A DNA stretch of 60,000 nt, from NCBI RefSeq assembly GCF_030272615.1, contig NC_081411.1, forward strand, positions 831,440,160 through 831,500,159, read 5' to 3'. Under the pieces are notes generated by a model, which worked only from the letters and a program-made list of their open reading frames with translations, was not told the DNA's origin and made no database searches. This DNA comes from Cryptomeria japonica. Taxonomy: Eukaryota; Streptophyta; Pinopsida; Cupressales; Cupressaceae. Positions 11,701-22,700 of this stretch are shown one piece after another. The first letter of the stretch is position 1. The number at the start of each line of letters is the position of its first letter. The position numbers and the translations under genes are program-made.

Positions 11701-11904
11701 GTCCAGCACTAGCAGACCAAACACATCAAGATTCATATGCACTATATCCAAGAGCTCATCTAGGAGCAAGTCATTGATTTGTAGTATTGTCCTACAGCAG
11801 AGCAGGTTGCTAACATATTCACCAAACCTTTCACCGAGAGTAAGTTCCAGCAGTTGTGAGCTCTCTTGGGGGTGCGGGATGTGTCATTAGGGGGGGTCAG
11901 CTAA
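8795..11904 (+). pseudogene. Copia A pol: protease, integrase, reverse transcriptase, RNase H
   Basis: Domains appear in copia order. Protease: WILDSGALYHM near 8830. GAG-pre-integrase: LWHERFGHLNYRYLQQL near 9228. Integrase core with its triad present (HGDV near 9420, HTDNGREY near 9608, NGVAERKNRT near 9715). Reverse transcriptase: KWIYRTKFAADGS..YKARLVAKGF near 10503, LYGLKQAPRAWY near 10803, YVDD near 10942. RNase H: DSDWVGD near 11435, SSIEAEYRG near 11551. In-frame stops lie at 8876, 10753, 10765, 11194, 11671, 11710, 11761, 11782 (all TAG) and 11857 (TGA). A single-base frameshift lies near 9319. The natural end is the TAA at 11902. The catalytic residues are intact although the frame is not. 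Confidence 0.92.
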
Positions 11905-12165
11905 CTTCTCCTTCCTCTCTTATGGGGGAGACTTTTTCCTCTTTGAGGTTTTTTCCTTCTTCTTTGAGAGTCTTTTATACATTCATCTCTCTTTTAGGGG
12001 GGAAATTTTTTCCCACTGGGTTTTCTCTCTTTCTCCGTTTGTGAGAGATTGCACTGCATAGTTTTGCTTGCATTTGCATATTGTACATGGGTACCTATCA
12101 TGGCCTAGTAGCTGGGACCCATCTTGCATTGTTGACTTGAGTCTTCATTCCCCTAAGTTGCACTT

Positions 12166-12174
12166 AAGGGGGGG
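12166..12174 (+). other. Copia A polypurine tract
   Basis: AAGGGGGGG ends directly before the 3' LTR start TGTTAG at 12175, the position expected for priming plus-strand DNA. Confidence 0.9.
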
Positions 12175-12625
12175 TGTTAGTGTAAATAATTATTCATTTT
12201 GGATATTATTACACTTTACTTAAGTTAACTTAGGATAATGCATCTCTTCGTAGTTTGGATTTGAGACACTTAGGGAAGTGTGCACATAGGGATAGAGCTT
12301 GTAGGAGAAATTCCACCTTTTGTGGTCTTATTTTGCTATTACACTCCACATTCGGTGGGTCATCCACCTCTTGTGGAATATTATATTATTTCTCCTACCT
12401 ACCCCTAGTATTTCTTACCTACCCTTGTTTCTCATTGAGCCACATGTCATAATTGTGTGCTCGTACATCCATATGGCCTTGCCTATATAAGCAGGCCTAT
12501 ATTCATTGTATTGGTTAATCCAATTGATCATTTGCATATTGATGAGAATATAGTTTGTTCTTATCATTCTTTTGTCTCTATTTTAATACTATTCATTGTG
12601 CCCTTGATCTTGGCAAAATCCTACA
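12175..12625 (+). repeat. Copia A 3' LTR
   Basis: 451 bp, TGTTAG...CCTACA, the same length as the 5' LTR and about 97% identical by eye. It is followed by CCCAC, the target duplication. Confidence 0.95.
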
Positions 12626-12779
12626 CCCACTTAAATGTCATCAATCATAATATAAATACTAGATCTAATATTAGGGTCCTATTATCTTGCTTCCCTAAAA
12701 GTTGGGGCCTATTTTATCCGGACTATGTGGCTCAGCCACATAGTCTGCTGCTTTTTGGATGAAATTTTAGGATAGTAAC
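12626..12779 (+). repeat. Element X 3' LTR, second piece, with a perfect 12-bp inverted repeat
   Basis: This is the X LTR sequence between the insertions of A and of the solo LTR at 12780. It contains GACTATGTGGCT / AGCCACATAGTC at 12721-12745, a perfect inverted repeat with a one-base centre. It lies upstream of the LTR core, the position where the B/C LTRs carry their GGACC...GGTCC minisatellite, so it is probably the X version of that hairpin. The last five bases (GTAAC) are the target copy of the next insertion. Confidence 0.6.
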
Positions 12780-14015
12780 TGTAAAGCGGAAAATCGCGAG
12801 CAAACCCTAAGTGTTCCCTCCACCACTCCCAAGGGGAAAGGGGGGTCACTTAGGATTGTCGGTTTTCACTTAGGAGAGACTTTACATTCAAAAGAGGGGT
12901 TGAAACCCACAAGATCCAATCCCACACAATGCAAGATTGGATTCTAGATGAGTTTCAAGGGTTAAGACAGCAAGGCTACCCTCTTTTGTAAAGAATGTGG
13001 ATAGAATGATTAAGCTAGGAATGCATAGAAAGTGAGAAAGATTCACTTATAAACTAAGATAGGGATATAGGATGAAGTTGCGGACCTGGAATTAGCAGTA
13101 AAATGTCGAGACGGCGCTATCCTGCAAATTTGAGCGAAAGTTGATGGGACGATGGCGCCTAGCGTGCACACAGTCCTCTGAAAAATCCACGAAACGAAGG
13201 GGGATCTGTTCATCTCTGCACAAGGATTCCAGATCTTCAATTTCAGCCACGTACCTGCAACCTACACACAGAAAAGTGGAGACAATTGGGGGGTTAGGGA
13301 TTAGGGGTTTGCCCTTAGGTCAAACCCCGGTTTTGGAATTATCCAAGAAATGAGAAATGTTGTAAATGTAAATGATCGTAATGTAAAACAAGTACTAGTA
13401 CCTTGTTGTAAGAATGTTTGTATTCTTACATGCGAAGGTGTAGATGTTGTTGTTTGTTGTATGTTGTATGTAAAATGTAATATGTGATCTCCTCTTCAAT
13501 GGTTGAATCCTTGTCTTGAATGAAACACTTAGCCTTGAATGGAGACTTAGAATGATCAATTGCTTGAAGGAATGCTTGAATGCTTAAATGTTTGAATATC
13601 GCTTCCGTGTCCTTTTTTTCCTATCTCTCTTTTAAAATGGGAGAGGAAATGTAATTTATATACTTGTCAATTAGGGTTGATAGACTGATTTTTCCGACCT
13701 TAGGCCGACCAGGAAAGATTATTTTCCAAATTGCAAACATAAAGACCTGAGGTCCCAAAAGAGACCGGGCCCAAAATAGGGCCAGGGACCAAGGCGCTGG
13801 GCGCCATGGTCCTGAAGGACCAGGGCGCTGGGCGCTCTGGTCCCACCTCCTGGGATAGCAGGGTGCAAGGAGGATCAGGCCAGGGTGCTGGAAAAATGCA
13901 GTTTTTGATGTCATGGACAAGTTTCGGGGTCTCCATTCAGGTTTCGTGTTGCATCGCCATCGTAAAGACCCAAATGTAGTCAAAATTGCAAGTGTCACAA
14001 TTTTAGGACGCTACA
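12780..14015 (-). mobile_element. Solo LTR of the B/C family (TSD GTAAC/ATAAC)
   Basis: 1,236 bp, TGTAAAGCGG...GGACGCTACA, closely matching the LTRs of B and C in every landmark (AAATCGCGAGC start, GCGCC palindrome near 13145-13180, GGGGTTTGCCCTTAGGTCAAACCCC core near 13303, two 31-bp GGACC...GGTCC units at 13786-13843). The flanking copies GTAAC (12775-12779) and ATAAC (14016-14020) differ by one base. No internal region follows. Orientation is minus. The ORFs at 13621-13998 and 13043-13240 are LTR shadows. Confidence 0.88.
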
Positions 14016-14938
14016 ATAACATGTTGGCCTTAACATTGTCAAATTTGGTCTTGAAATTGGGATATGACCATTGTAGGTCAACCTAAATGCAAAAATACTT
14101 TGATAACCCCATATTAGGCATCACTCCTAATTCATTTCATCATCTCATATTCATGATTTAAGAGAAAATATTCTTCCTCAAGAATAGATCTGAGTATAAG
14201 GAGCATCAAGCTACAAGAAAGTTACCTTCAATTATATTTTCATGATGGATTTTGTGATGATTTATCATGTTATTTCATCAACACTTGAAGGAATTATTTA
14301 CAGAGCATTGCATCATCAATCAAAGGTATAGTAATTTCAATTCAACATTTACATTCAAGCATTTTATTTTAGATTTAGCCTCTAAGCTCTCTTTTTCATC
14401 ATCATTGTTGTAGGGTTAATTCCAACCTGAGGTTTGACTTAGGCAAACCCCTATATATCCCAACACCATTTTCCTCTTCTTTTGTGTAGTTGTAAGCTCA
14501 AAATTGGGTTCCATACTTAGTTTAAAGGTACAAGAGCATAGTGCAGATAGAGATAGAGGCAACCAAACAAAATTCATCAAGTTAGGAAAGGACTAGGGTG
14601 CCTAGCACCATAGTCCAAGTGTTTTAACCTACAATTTCATCAAATTTATAGTTTGGAGACTTCTGAGACCCCATGTTTTGCACTTGCACACCTATGAGGA
14701 CTAGGGTGCTTAGCCACAATGTCTAGCCATTTTGAGCTTAGATTTCAGACACAAGTTCCTCTCTACATCCCCTTTCCAGTTTTGATCGTCTTAGTTGATT
14801 CTCAAACCTGAATTTTTTTGGTTTTGCATTGATTTTAGTCGATTCTCTATCATTCTACCTAATTCTTATATCTTTAATTTAAATCATATCTAGTCAATCG
14901 AATCACAAAAGATAACAATCCATCAAGTGCCTAACTCT
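14016..14938 (+). repeat. Element X 3' LTR, third piece
   Basis: It contains the conserved core (GGTTAATTCCAACCTGAGG at about 14415, GGTTTGACTTAGGCAAACC) and two GC-rich quasi-palindromes at 14587-14613 and 14697-14722, in the same order and spacing as in the 5' LTR at 245, 417 and 541. It is cut by element D at 14939; ACTCT at 14934-14938 is the target copy. Confidence 0.75.
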
Positions 14939-15580
14939 TGTAATGCCCCGCTATGAGGCCCAAATGACTTAAACAAATAAAAACAATGGAAAGCGAATAA
15001 TTTTTTTTAAAAGATACATCATACAATTTGCATTGAGTTACATGGAACATCAAGATAAGGGAAAGATATACAAATACTAACTAGAAAAAGTCCTCAAGGC
15101 CCCACAACAATGTTACTCAAGGATAACAACTACCAAACATACAAGGACATAAGTAATCTCATAAAATATGATAGCACTATCTTACAAGGATCATGATATA
15201 TAATATATTGCCATGAGAATATACATATGATCATCAGTTACATCACAGGGTATCCATAAGGATATAATCTCCAAGAGTATAATAATGGAGTGGATACAAA
15301 AATCTGGTAAATAATGAAAGTCTTCAATCTTTCCATGAGCCATCACGAACATGAAGCAGGATGAACCAAAACCCAATGGGTGTGAATAACACTCCACCCA
15401 ACCATGTGGTACCATCAGGTCCACCCCCCGTGCTAGGAGGTATCAGCCAGACCCAAGAGACAAAAGGAAATACAAAAAGATACAAATGACTCACATGAGG
15501 CTCACAAGACTACTATCACAAGGGACCCACAAGGCTATAATCATAGGAACTCAAAAGTAAAACAACCAATTTCCAAATAA

Positions 15581-17440
15581 GTATATATTTTTTTTATCGG
15601 TAATATGTATGTTTATTATATTATAAAATTAAAGTAGTACAGTATTAGCATAGGTTTTTAAACATCAAACCACCCAAAAACCACCTACTAAATCCACCAA
15701 ACCACCCAACAAAACCAGAAGTCAATCGCACCAACAAGTAACCCACCAAACCATCATCCCACACCCAAATTACAGTTAACCGAGCTCAAAATGGCGCTCA
15801 TTACATCATTGCCATACAAAAATTAACTTCCAATTCAAAGTTCATACGACACTACTAAAAAAACCATAAAAAAATGAAGTTTCCAATACTAAATAACCAA
15901 GACCTTGGACAAAGCAGACTAAAAAAGAAAAAAATAGAGGTACCCAGGGCCACAGCCAAGTCATTCTCATTCCACCTCCTCTTGCATAGCCGCATTCATT
16001 ACCTCTCCAACCGTCTCGCCTCCTCCTTTGTTCGAGAGAATTGCCAAAGGCATATTTTTCTTTGTCAATTCCACAGATAAGCGTCTAGTCTTTGGTCATA
16101 GCCTCCTTCCATCCACTTCCTTGTCCCATGCTTCCACACATGCCTTCCTAATGATCTCCTCTAGCTCCATAATTTGGACATACAACTTCAGAGCCTCCCA
16201 TCCCCATTTCGCCATCTCTCGAAATCGGGCCTTCACTTCTTCTCTTCATCTAAGAAAAGGAATATGCATATGTCTACCTCTTAGTTCAACAAGTTGCTCC
16301 AAAATTCCTTTCCACATATCAAACCCTTGACCTGACACCACCCACTCCAGCAAAGACTTGATATTCTCCAGGTATTCATGCGACACTATTGCCTGCATGA
16401 CTCTTTGAACCTCTACGCATGAGGAGTCCAATTCGAGCCCCCACGCCATTATAAAGAATAGATGCCCACCCTTGTTCTATACCTACGGCCAATTACTGCC
16501 ACCTCTTCTCCCAACACTAACAGCACAACCTTTAGAAACAATGACCCCTACGACCTGAACATGGTCTTCAACCGTCTCTCCAGAATTGGCCCCCAAAATG
16601 TCGGCATCATTTTGTTAGTTTTTAGCAATAAACCACCTTTCTAAATCCCAGGAGAGCTCCCACCATCTGCATTCAATGGGAATTCATTCTCATCATTTCT
16701 ATTAATGAGTCTATCTCCACCTCCAATGTCACTGCAAAGTTCATAGGCATTAATTACTAGTGTCAGCCAAGCTAACCTAGGCTCGCAGGCAAAGAATGAA
16801 AACATGCTCTCACAGACTTCAATTTTCTTGGTGGTACTATATGGTACAAGACATTTTAAACATGACATTGTGTTATGGCATCATCTTTATCCCACCAACT
16901 CATCACTTATTTGTCCAATTTGCATGCCATGTTTGATAAGGCATCCGCTAAAGCATTTCCACCCCTCCTAATGTAAGATATCCGAAAAGATTGAAAATTG
17001 TTTAATTTCGAACAAATCAAAGCTATGAATTTATTTAATCGCCTACTCCTATCATAATTGCATTCACCACAACCTTAGAATCTCCTTCCAAGTTCACCTT
17101 CTGGGTATTCATGTTAACAACCCATTCAATTGCTAATAATGTAGCCTGCACCTCTATGTCATTATTAGTTTCATCTTGTAGTCTCTTCGCTCCCTTAAAG
17201 AGGATCACCTCATTTTCATCACGAGCAACACATCCCGCCCTAGAAATGTGTGGGTTACCCCTAGATGCCCCATCAAAATTAATTTTAATCCACCCTTGCT
17301 CTGTCTTAGACCACAATTCCTCCACCTGCCTATGCTCCCCACATGAAGGATGAACCCTTGAAAACTAATCTCTATACTCAAATCTATTAATCTAAAATAT
17401 TTAATTTAATCCTTTATTCTATCTTATCGAAATAAGCTAT
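15581..17440 (-). mobile_element. 5'-truncated LINE fragment (13-bp TSD)
   Basis: The fragment is bounded by perfect 13-bp direct repeats AATTTCCAAATAA at 15568-15580 and 17441-17453. At its 3' end on the minus strand it has a short A-rich tail (plus strand TATATTTTTTTTATC near 15583). It encodes the RNase H-like domain that ends many plant L1-type LINEs. Between that domain and the tail lie about 1.3 kb of relatively GC-rich sequence with short ORFs (for example 16246-16449 minus) that I do not recognise. The lack of a reverse transcriptase is explained by 5' truncation. Confidence 0.72.
16907..17325 (-). pseudogene. LINE RNase H-like domain (RVT_3 type)
   Basis: Translation of 17325-17035 gives GWIKINFDGASRGNP (near residue 12), AGCVARDEN, then ATLLAIEWVV and LEGDSKVVVNAI, the signature of the RVT_3/RNase H domain of plant non-LTR retrotransposons. 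The frame stops at 17035, but a neighbouring frame continues the domain with YIRRGGNALADALSNMACKLD and a TAA at 16907-16909. A frameshift near 17040 therefore splits the domain. The catalytic Asp (FDGAS) and Glu (AIEW) are present. It has no start of its own because the LINE is 5'-truncated. Confidence 0.8.
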
Positions 17441-17519
17441 AATTTCCAAATAATGAATATATAAATATTTGTCTCATCATTATGCATATACTAATGCATT
17501 TACATTTACAAATAATTAT

Positions 17520-18588
17520 GGGAGTTATATTTGTGAAATTATTATAATCTTCTTTTGGGGGGGGAAATGGGGAGGCTCTTTCCATGAAGAAAATGGATTT
17601 TGTGCATGAGAAACTTTCTGGTTTTGGGGGGAAATGTAATGGGATTTGGGAAAAATATCTGAGTGAAACAAAGAAATTGAAATGAAAATGGATAAATGGG
17701 TAATGGAGGATTGATTTTATTTGTTGGTTTGAAGCTATTTTGTTGAACTTTGCATAGCTAGGAGTTTGCTAGAAGGATAGTGCTTCTACCTATGTGGGTT
17801 TGTCTAGTTAGCGAATAGAGGTAGGATTTCTTGATTTTTAAATTTATTGCATGTAAAATTTGAAAAGGAAATGCCTATTGTGGGAGATTTGGGGTTTATA
17901 TAAATAATCAAACCACTTAAAAACAACATGGAATAATTATATTTGCAAATCTTAAAATAAATAACAATCTGCCTTAGAACAAACAACAGGGATTCACATA
18001 AAATTATATGAGGAGAGAATAATATATAAATATATACTATTTTTCCAAATCCAAGAATCCAAATGCACTATTCACTAGTGAATACACTTAACCCCAATTT
18101 TTTTTTATTTCTTTTAAACAAGATCAAACAAGAATTTACAAAACAAGGCCAGAGATTGAAAGCTTTTCCAGATACCTAATTTAACCCAGAATTAATAATT
18201 TTAAATCTATAAACCCCAAATTTCCCACAACAGGCATTTTATTTTTAAATTTTACATGCAATAAATTAAAGAAATCAAGAAATCCTACTTCTATTCGCTA
18301 ACTGGACAAAACCACATAGGTAGAAGCACTATCCTTCCAACAAACTTTCAACTATGCAAAGTTCAACCAAATAGCTTCAAACCAACAAATCAAATCAATC
18401 CTCCATTACCCATTTCTCCATTTTCATTTCAATTTCTTTGTTGAACTCATATATTTTTCCCATATCCCATTACATTTCCCCCAAAAACCAGAAAGTTTCT
18501 CATGCACATAATCCATTTTCTTCACAACAAAGCCTCTCCATTTTTCCCCCAAAAAGAAGATTATAATAATTTCCCAAATATAACTCCC
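17520..18588. repeat. Large inverted repeat inside D (about 390-bp arms)
   Basis: The left arm at about 17520-17906 is the imperfect reverse complement of the right arm at about 18199-18588, with a spacer of about 290 bp. Paired landmarks include TATTATAATCTTCTTTT / AAAAGAAGATTATAATA, GGATAGTGCTTCTACCTATG / CATAGGTAGAAGCACTATCC and TTGGGGTTTATA / TATAAACCCCAA. Identity is about 80-85% by eye. Transcribed RNA could fold into a long hairpin. The ORFs at 17804-17986 and 18424-18645 (minus) come from the two arms and are not taken as genes. Confidence 0.85.
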
Positions 18589-19615
18589 CAATGCATGCAA
18601 AAATTCCAAATTAATAAAGTTCATTAATTTATTTTGTAACTCCATGCAAAAATAATTGGAATCAATTAAAAATAAATTACTTTTTAAAAATTAATTTCTT
18701 TAATTCCCAAATTAATTAATCATTTACAACAAGGATAAAAATTAATTTAATTAATTTAATTTAATCTTGCACAATTTAATTTTTTTTTATTAAATCATTA
18801 ATAAAAAATATTCAAGTACTATTTGTTTATAAAATTAATCTTTTTCACAATAATATTTAATTTCGCTTTTTAATAAATTATTTTCTGAATAGTAGTTTAG
18901 ATCAATCACTTGACTAAGCTAATTAACTAAATATATTAATGCACAATCTTTCAATTATATTAATTAATTAATCATTAATATTTAATTACTTTTAAACATT
19001 ATTAATATTAATACATTACACTAACACAAGGGTAAGGGACTGAGACTAACAACTCAAAATACCAACAGGACTAACATTAACATGACTGACAAACAAAGAA
19101 CAAGGGTACCTGACAGGGGTCTTATTCCTGTAGGAATGATGGTACAACAAGGGTCTGACTGATAACTCCAATTTCCACTTTACCATTGGGTCTTAGAGCA
19201 TGCTCAAACCTGAAGGTTCAGGTGGAGTTGATGCTCGGTACCTACAGCTGCATAAACAAATTGTCGCACATGTACATACAACCATATAATATCATACCGT
19301 GAAAAGGGAATGGAAGCGATATAGCTTTTCCATAAGAGCAGTGTGATGCTTTTCCCTTTCACCCAAGCACATCAAGGATAAAGAATAGAGCATGTCAAAA
19401 TAGAAAAACATCGATAAATATGCATATTAACTCCTAACATCATATATATATATAACATCAAAGCATAAATAACATCAAACAACCACATCATAGTCAACAA
19501 TAAGAAAATCATCATCAAGCCTACGATCATTATAGCATATATCATAAACAGTCACACAAACTACAACAAGGATCATCCATAGTCAAACTAGGTTAAATCA
19601 AGTCTGCTCAAGGGA
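18589..19615. other. AT-rich tail of element D, no gene seen
   Basis: This holds strongly AT-rich sequence with TTAATTAATTTAATT-like ladders (18660-19020), then a more mixed stretch (19020-19300) with short direct words (AACAAGGGTACC, ACAAGGGTCTGAC) and a TATATATATATA run at 19443-19454. No coding region, RNA gene or protein motif was recognised. Confidence 0.6.
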
Positions 19616-19626
19616 GGGGCATTACA

Positions 19627-19744
19627 ACTCTCTTAAGGGTTTGAAGTTGGGCATATTGGCTATTCCTCAAAATAATTGATGGGACGGGGATTGATTCCTA
19701 GTTTGCATGTTTAAGCTAGTGAATACTATTTCAACCATATTACA
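19627..19744 (+). repeat. Element X 3' LTR, last piece
   Basis: CTCTTAAGGGTTTGAAGTTGGG...GAATACTATTTCAACCATATTACA matches the end of the X 5' LTR at 760-875. It ends TTACA at 19744, closing element X. The 5' target-site copy is not available because the 5' LTR is truncated. Confidence 0.75.
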
Positions 19745-22700
19745 CTACAAGAAATAACATTTTCACCGAAGCCACCAATACAACTACAACCTATTCCATG
19801 TTTTTCCCTAAATGTACCCCAAACACTGGGTTTTCCTTTATTAGGTATATATAGGTGTAATAGTAAGAGTGAAAAAATTTATCACTATAACAATACCTAT
19901 CAAAAATCACAAGTGATGCAACTACACCAATGTAGGACGTGTTGGATTAAAGAGGAAAATATTCTAATAATTAATTAATCATTAATTAATTATGAAGACC
20001 CTTTTACTTTATTCACTTAAGCTAAAGTTAGGAATTATTTTTAAATTGTTACATTGAGCTATTTTTAAGTCATGTTGTCTCATTGAATAGGATGGGAACA
20101 CTTTTCATAACCTGATGAGGTCCTCACTTAGGGTTTGATCTAGTATTCCTTTACCATTTTCATGAGGATTCATCATTCGTTAAGATATTGCGTCAATACA
20201 ATTCTTAGGTTGTTGAAAAATTTTGTTTTCCTTTAAGATCATGAAGATAAATCTCTATCCAATTAAATACTCAAAGGATGATATACAAGACTTGGATAGC
20301 TATAACATGAAAATATGAATCTCATATGCAAATCTGAAAATTAAGTTTCCTTAGCTCACCTGATGATTTTACTACATCACTCACTAGGTAGTATGAAAAG
20401 GTTGTATAGATGGACACATTTGAGGCCTTAAAAATCATAGTCTCTTATTACAACTCAAGGCATGAGAGACCAAAAGGCTTCAAATAGAAAGGCATGAAAT
20501 CAAAATACAAGGATTCTGAGAATAATGATAAATAAAAGGAATCACATTTACAAGATACCTTTGATTCTTTTTATTCTTCTCAGGTGGAATCATCCAAAAA
20601 GGATATAACATAATATACCCAATGAAAAAGGTTAGGATATGGTGAGCATCAATGATATGAAAAGTAGATTATTGTGATGAAACACATTTTATATAAGAAT
20701 CATATTCAATTTACTTCATCTATGTCATATGGTACATTATTTTCTTCCACGTCAACACCTACACAATCTAGGTTAACTAGCATGGCACATAGAGTAGATA
20801 AGATGAAAGGTCAAGCACTCCTTGCATCCACCAATTTTTAATCTATCCAATGACTTTTTGATTAGTGGCCTCTCATCTCATGGTGGTGCAGGATCACCCT
20901 TCCAAGCTCTCCCTCCTTCTTGTTTTGTTGGTGTTATGCTTCTTATGAAGCCATTGTACATAAAATAATGAGTCATGTGCTCATAGGTCCTAGTTAGGGT
21001 CCTAGAGGAGATCTTAGGGGTCATTAGTCAAGATTGTGATTTTCTTGAAAATGGAGTATGTGTGTCTTTGTGGTGTTTAGGGGTCCTTAATAACATGGTG
21101 GTGTCCTTAGGTTGGCCCAATGTGGGTTTAGGAATCATGAAAAGCAACATTGAGAAAGTTGCTCAAAAGTTGCAAAAGTTGCATGACAACTTTTCCACCA
21201 GGAGGTCTAAATCCTTAGTTTGGCATGAAAAACCCTAATATGGGCACACAGATTGAGGCAAAGGTGGTATAAGTATTTTCAAACCCTAAGTTAAGGGGTT
21301 GGATGTCAGAGATTGTACGGCTCAAGCAAACTGAATTGACTGTGACTATTTTGTTGGTTACCAGTCAGTTTGAATGAGGCTACCGAGCAAGTTAAAGGAT
21401 TGATTTGCATGAAAAGCTATGTGAAATGTCTTCTATGGTATAAATAATTCCATTGTGAGTGATTAGATTATCTTTTTATTTGCTGGTTGAGTGTGTTTGT
21501 AAATAGTTTGTAAATTGCAGTCTCACTGTCCAATTTTAGACTGGTTTGTGCAAATGAAGTTTTAACTCCATTCCCCATTGTGGAATCACCATGAAACAAT
21601 GGGGATTGGAAGTAAAGACCCTATACTATAGTCCCATGCAAGCAGGGCCCTTGAAAATGTAGGGAGGCCAAACAAAGACCCACTCCTAGGCGAGACTGGA
21701 TAGTGCCCGGCTAGGAGAGGTCAAGTTGCAGAGGTCTTGAAGAGAAAGGTTGGTAAGTGGAGAGTGCACCCTTTGGAGGAGGTGTAGAGGAGTGAGTGAA
21801 GCATCATTGGTGTGAAGGAGGAGCCTCCACCAATCCAAATAAGGTGGCTACAACTCAAAACACTCACTATGACCCAGGCAGACTCTAAAAACCCTCACAA
21901 ATACCCTTGAAAACCTTAAAATCCACCTGGGATAGTGTACGGACACTTGGAGGCCTAAAACCTAGAAAATAATTGATTCCTTGCCAAATGAATGGTAGTC
22001 CATTTTGGGAGTTTGGGTTGTTTGTGCATTGTTTGTGAGAGGGAGCCCTAAAGGACCGGGTAGGAGGCCTAATTGGTCCTAATCCTTGTAGCCCTATTTG
22101 AAGGCAAAAACCCAAATTAGTGAAATCGGTAAGGGGTTAGAACCTTGAAACCTCTTGGGGGCATATGAATGGGTGGAAATACCATGAAATAGACCTGATA
22201 CAACCTTGCTAAGACCTTGGAAGGTGTGGAACAATCTTAGCCCTTATTAGCCATAGTAAGGGGTTTTGAGTCTCATGAGTAGGTGAGACCTTAGGAGAAG
22301 CATTACAACTCATTGGTGGGTGGATTGGGCAAGGTCAGGGGATTCCTCAAGCAAAGGAAGTCCTAGAGACCCTAGGGTGTGAGGAGAACACCAGGTGATC
22401 CAAGAGAAGGATCCAAGAGCATAGACTAGGCTAGTCTATCCCTAACCCCATCTCATCACATGGCTTCATCTTTGGGTATGTTATCTTCATATGAGCATTA
22501 CACTTTACCACACATATTGATGGGGAACAACACCTATATTAGTATTAGTAAAAAAGGATCTATATATTTTTGATGACATATTTCATGATGTACTTTGTGT
22601 TTTTTTCACTATCCTCTTATCTCCTTTTCATATATATCAAGTTTTTCACATAGTGAGGTAGGGAATATATTTAAGTTTATAGTAGATTTGCAGAGTCAAG

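Larger units (their letters stand above)
5963..12625 (+). mobile_element. Full-length Ty1/copia retrotransposon A (TSD CCCAC)
   Basis: This is a complete 6,663-bp element: two 451-bp LTRs (TGTTGG/TGTTAG...CCTACA), an initiator-Met primer site, a long leader, gag, protease, integrase, reverse transcriptase, RNase H, a PPT and perfect CCCAC duplications at 5958-5962 and 12626-12630. The LTRs differ at about 12 positions by eye (about 97.3% identity), so insertion is fairly recent on a plant time scale. The domain order PR-IN-RT-RH is that of copia. Coding is broken by about 11 stops and one frameshift, so this copy is inactive. It sits in the 3' LTR of X. Confidence 0.95.
14939..19626. mobile_element. 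Element D: probable solo LTR with TGTAATGCCCC/GGGGCATTACA ends (TSD ACTCT)
   Basis: The ends are 11-bp perfect inverted repeats (14939-14949 and 19616-19626), flanked by ACTCT at 14934-14938 and 19627-19631. The surrounding X LTR is continuous across it (GTGCCTAACTCT then CTTAAGGG), proving insertion. Length is 4,688 bp, or about 2.8 kb without the nested LINE. No internal direct repeat was found, so a single LTR is likelier than a full element. TG...CA ends and a 5-bp duplication fit an LTR; long TGTNAYNCCCC-type ends are known from Del/Tekay chromoviruses, which is an inference only. A DNA transposon with short terminal repeats is the alternative. It holds no ORF of its own. Confidence 0.75.

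Noticed and set aside
8540-11784. TAG read as glutamine (recoding) in copia A
   Set aside because: The stops also include TAA and TGA, one frameshift is present, and C-to-T decay at methylated sites explains all of them in a plant repeat.
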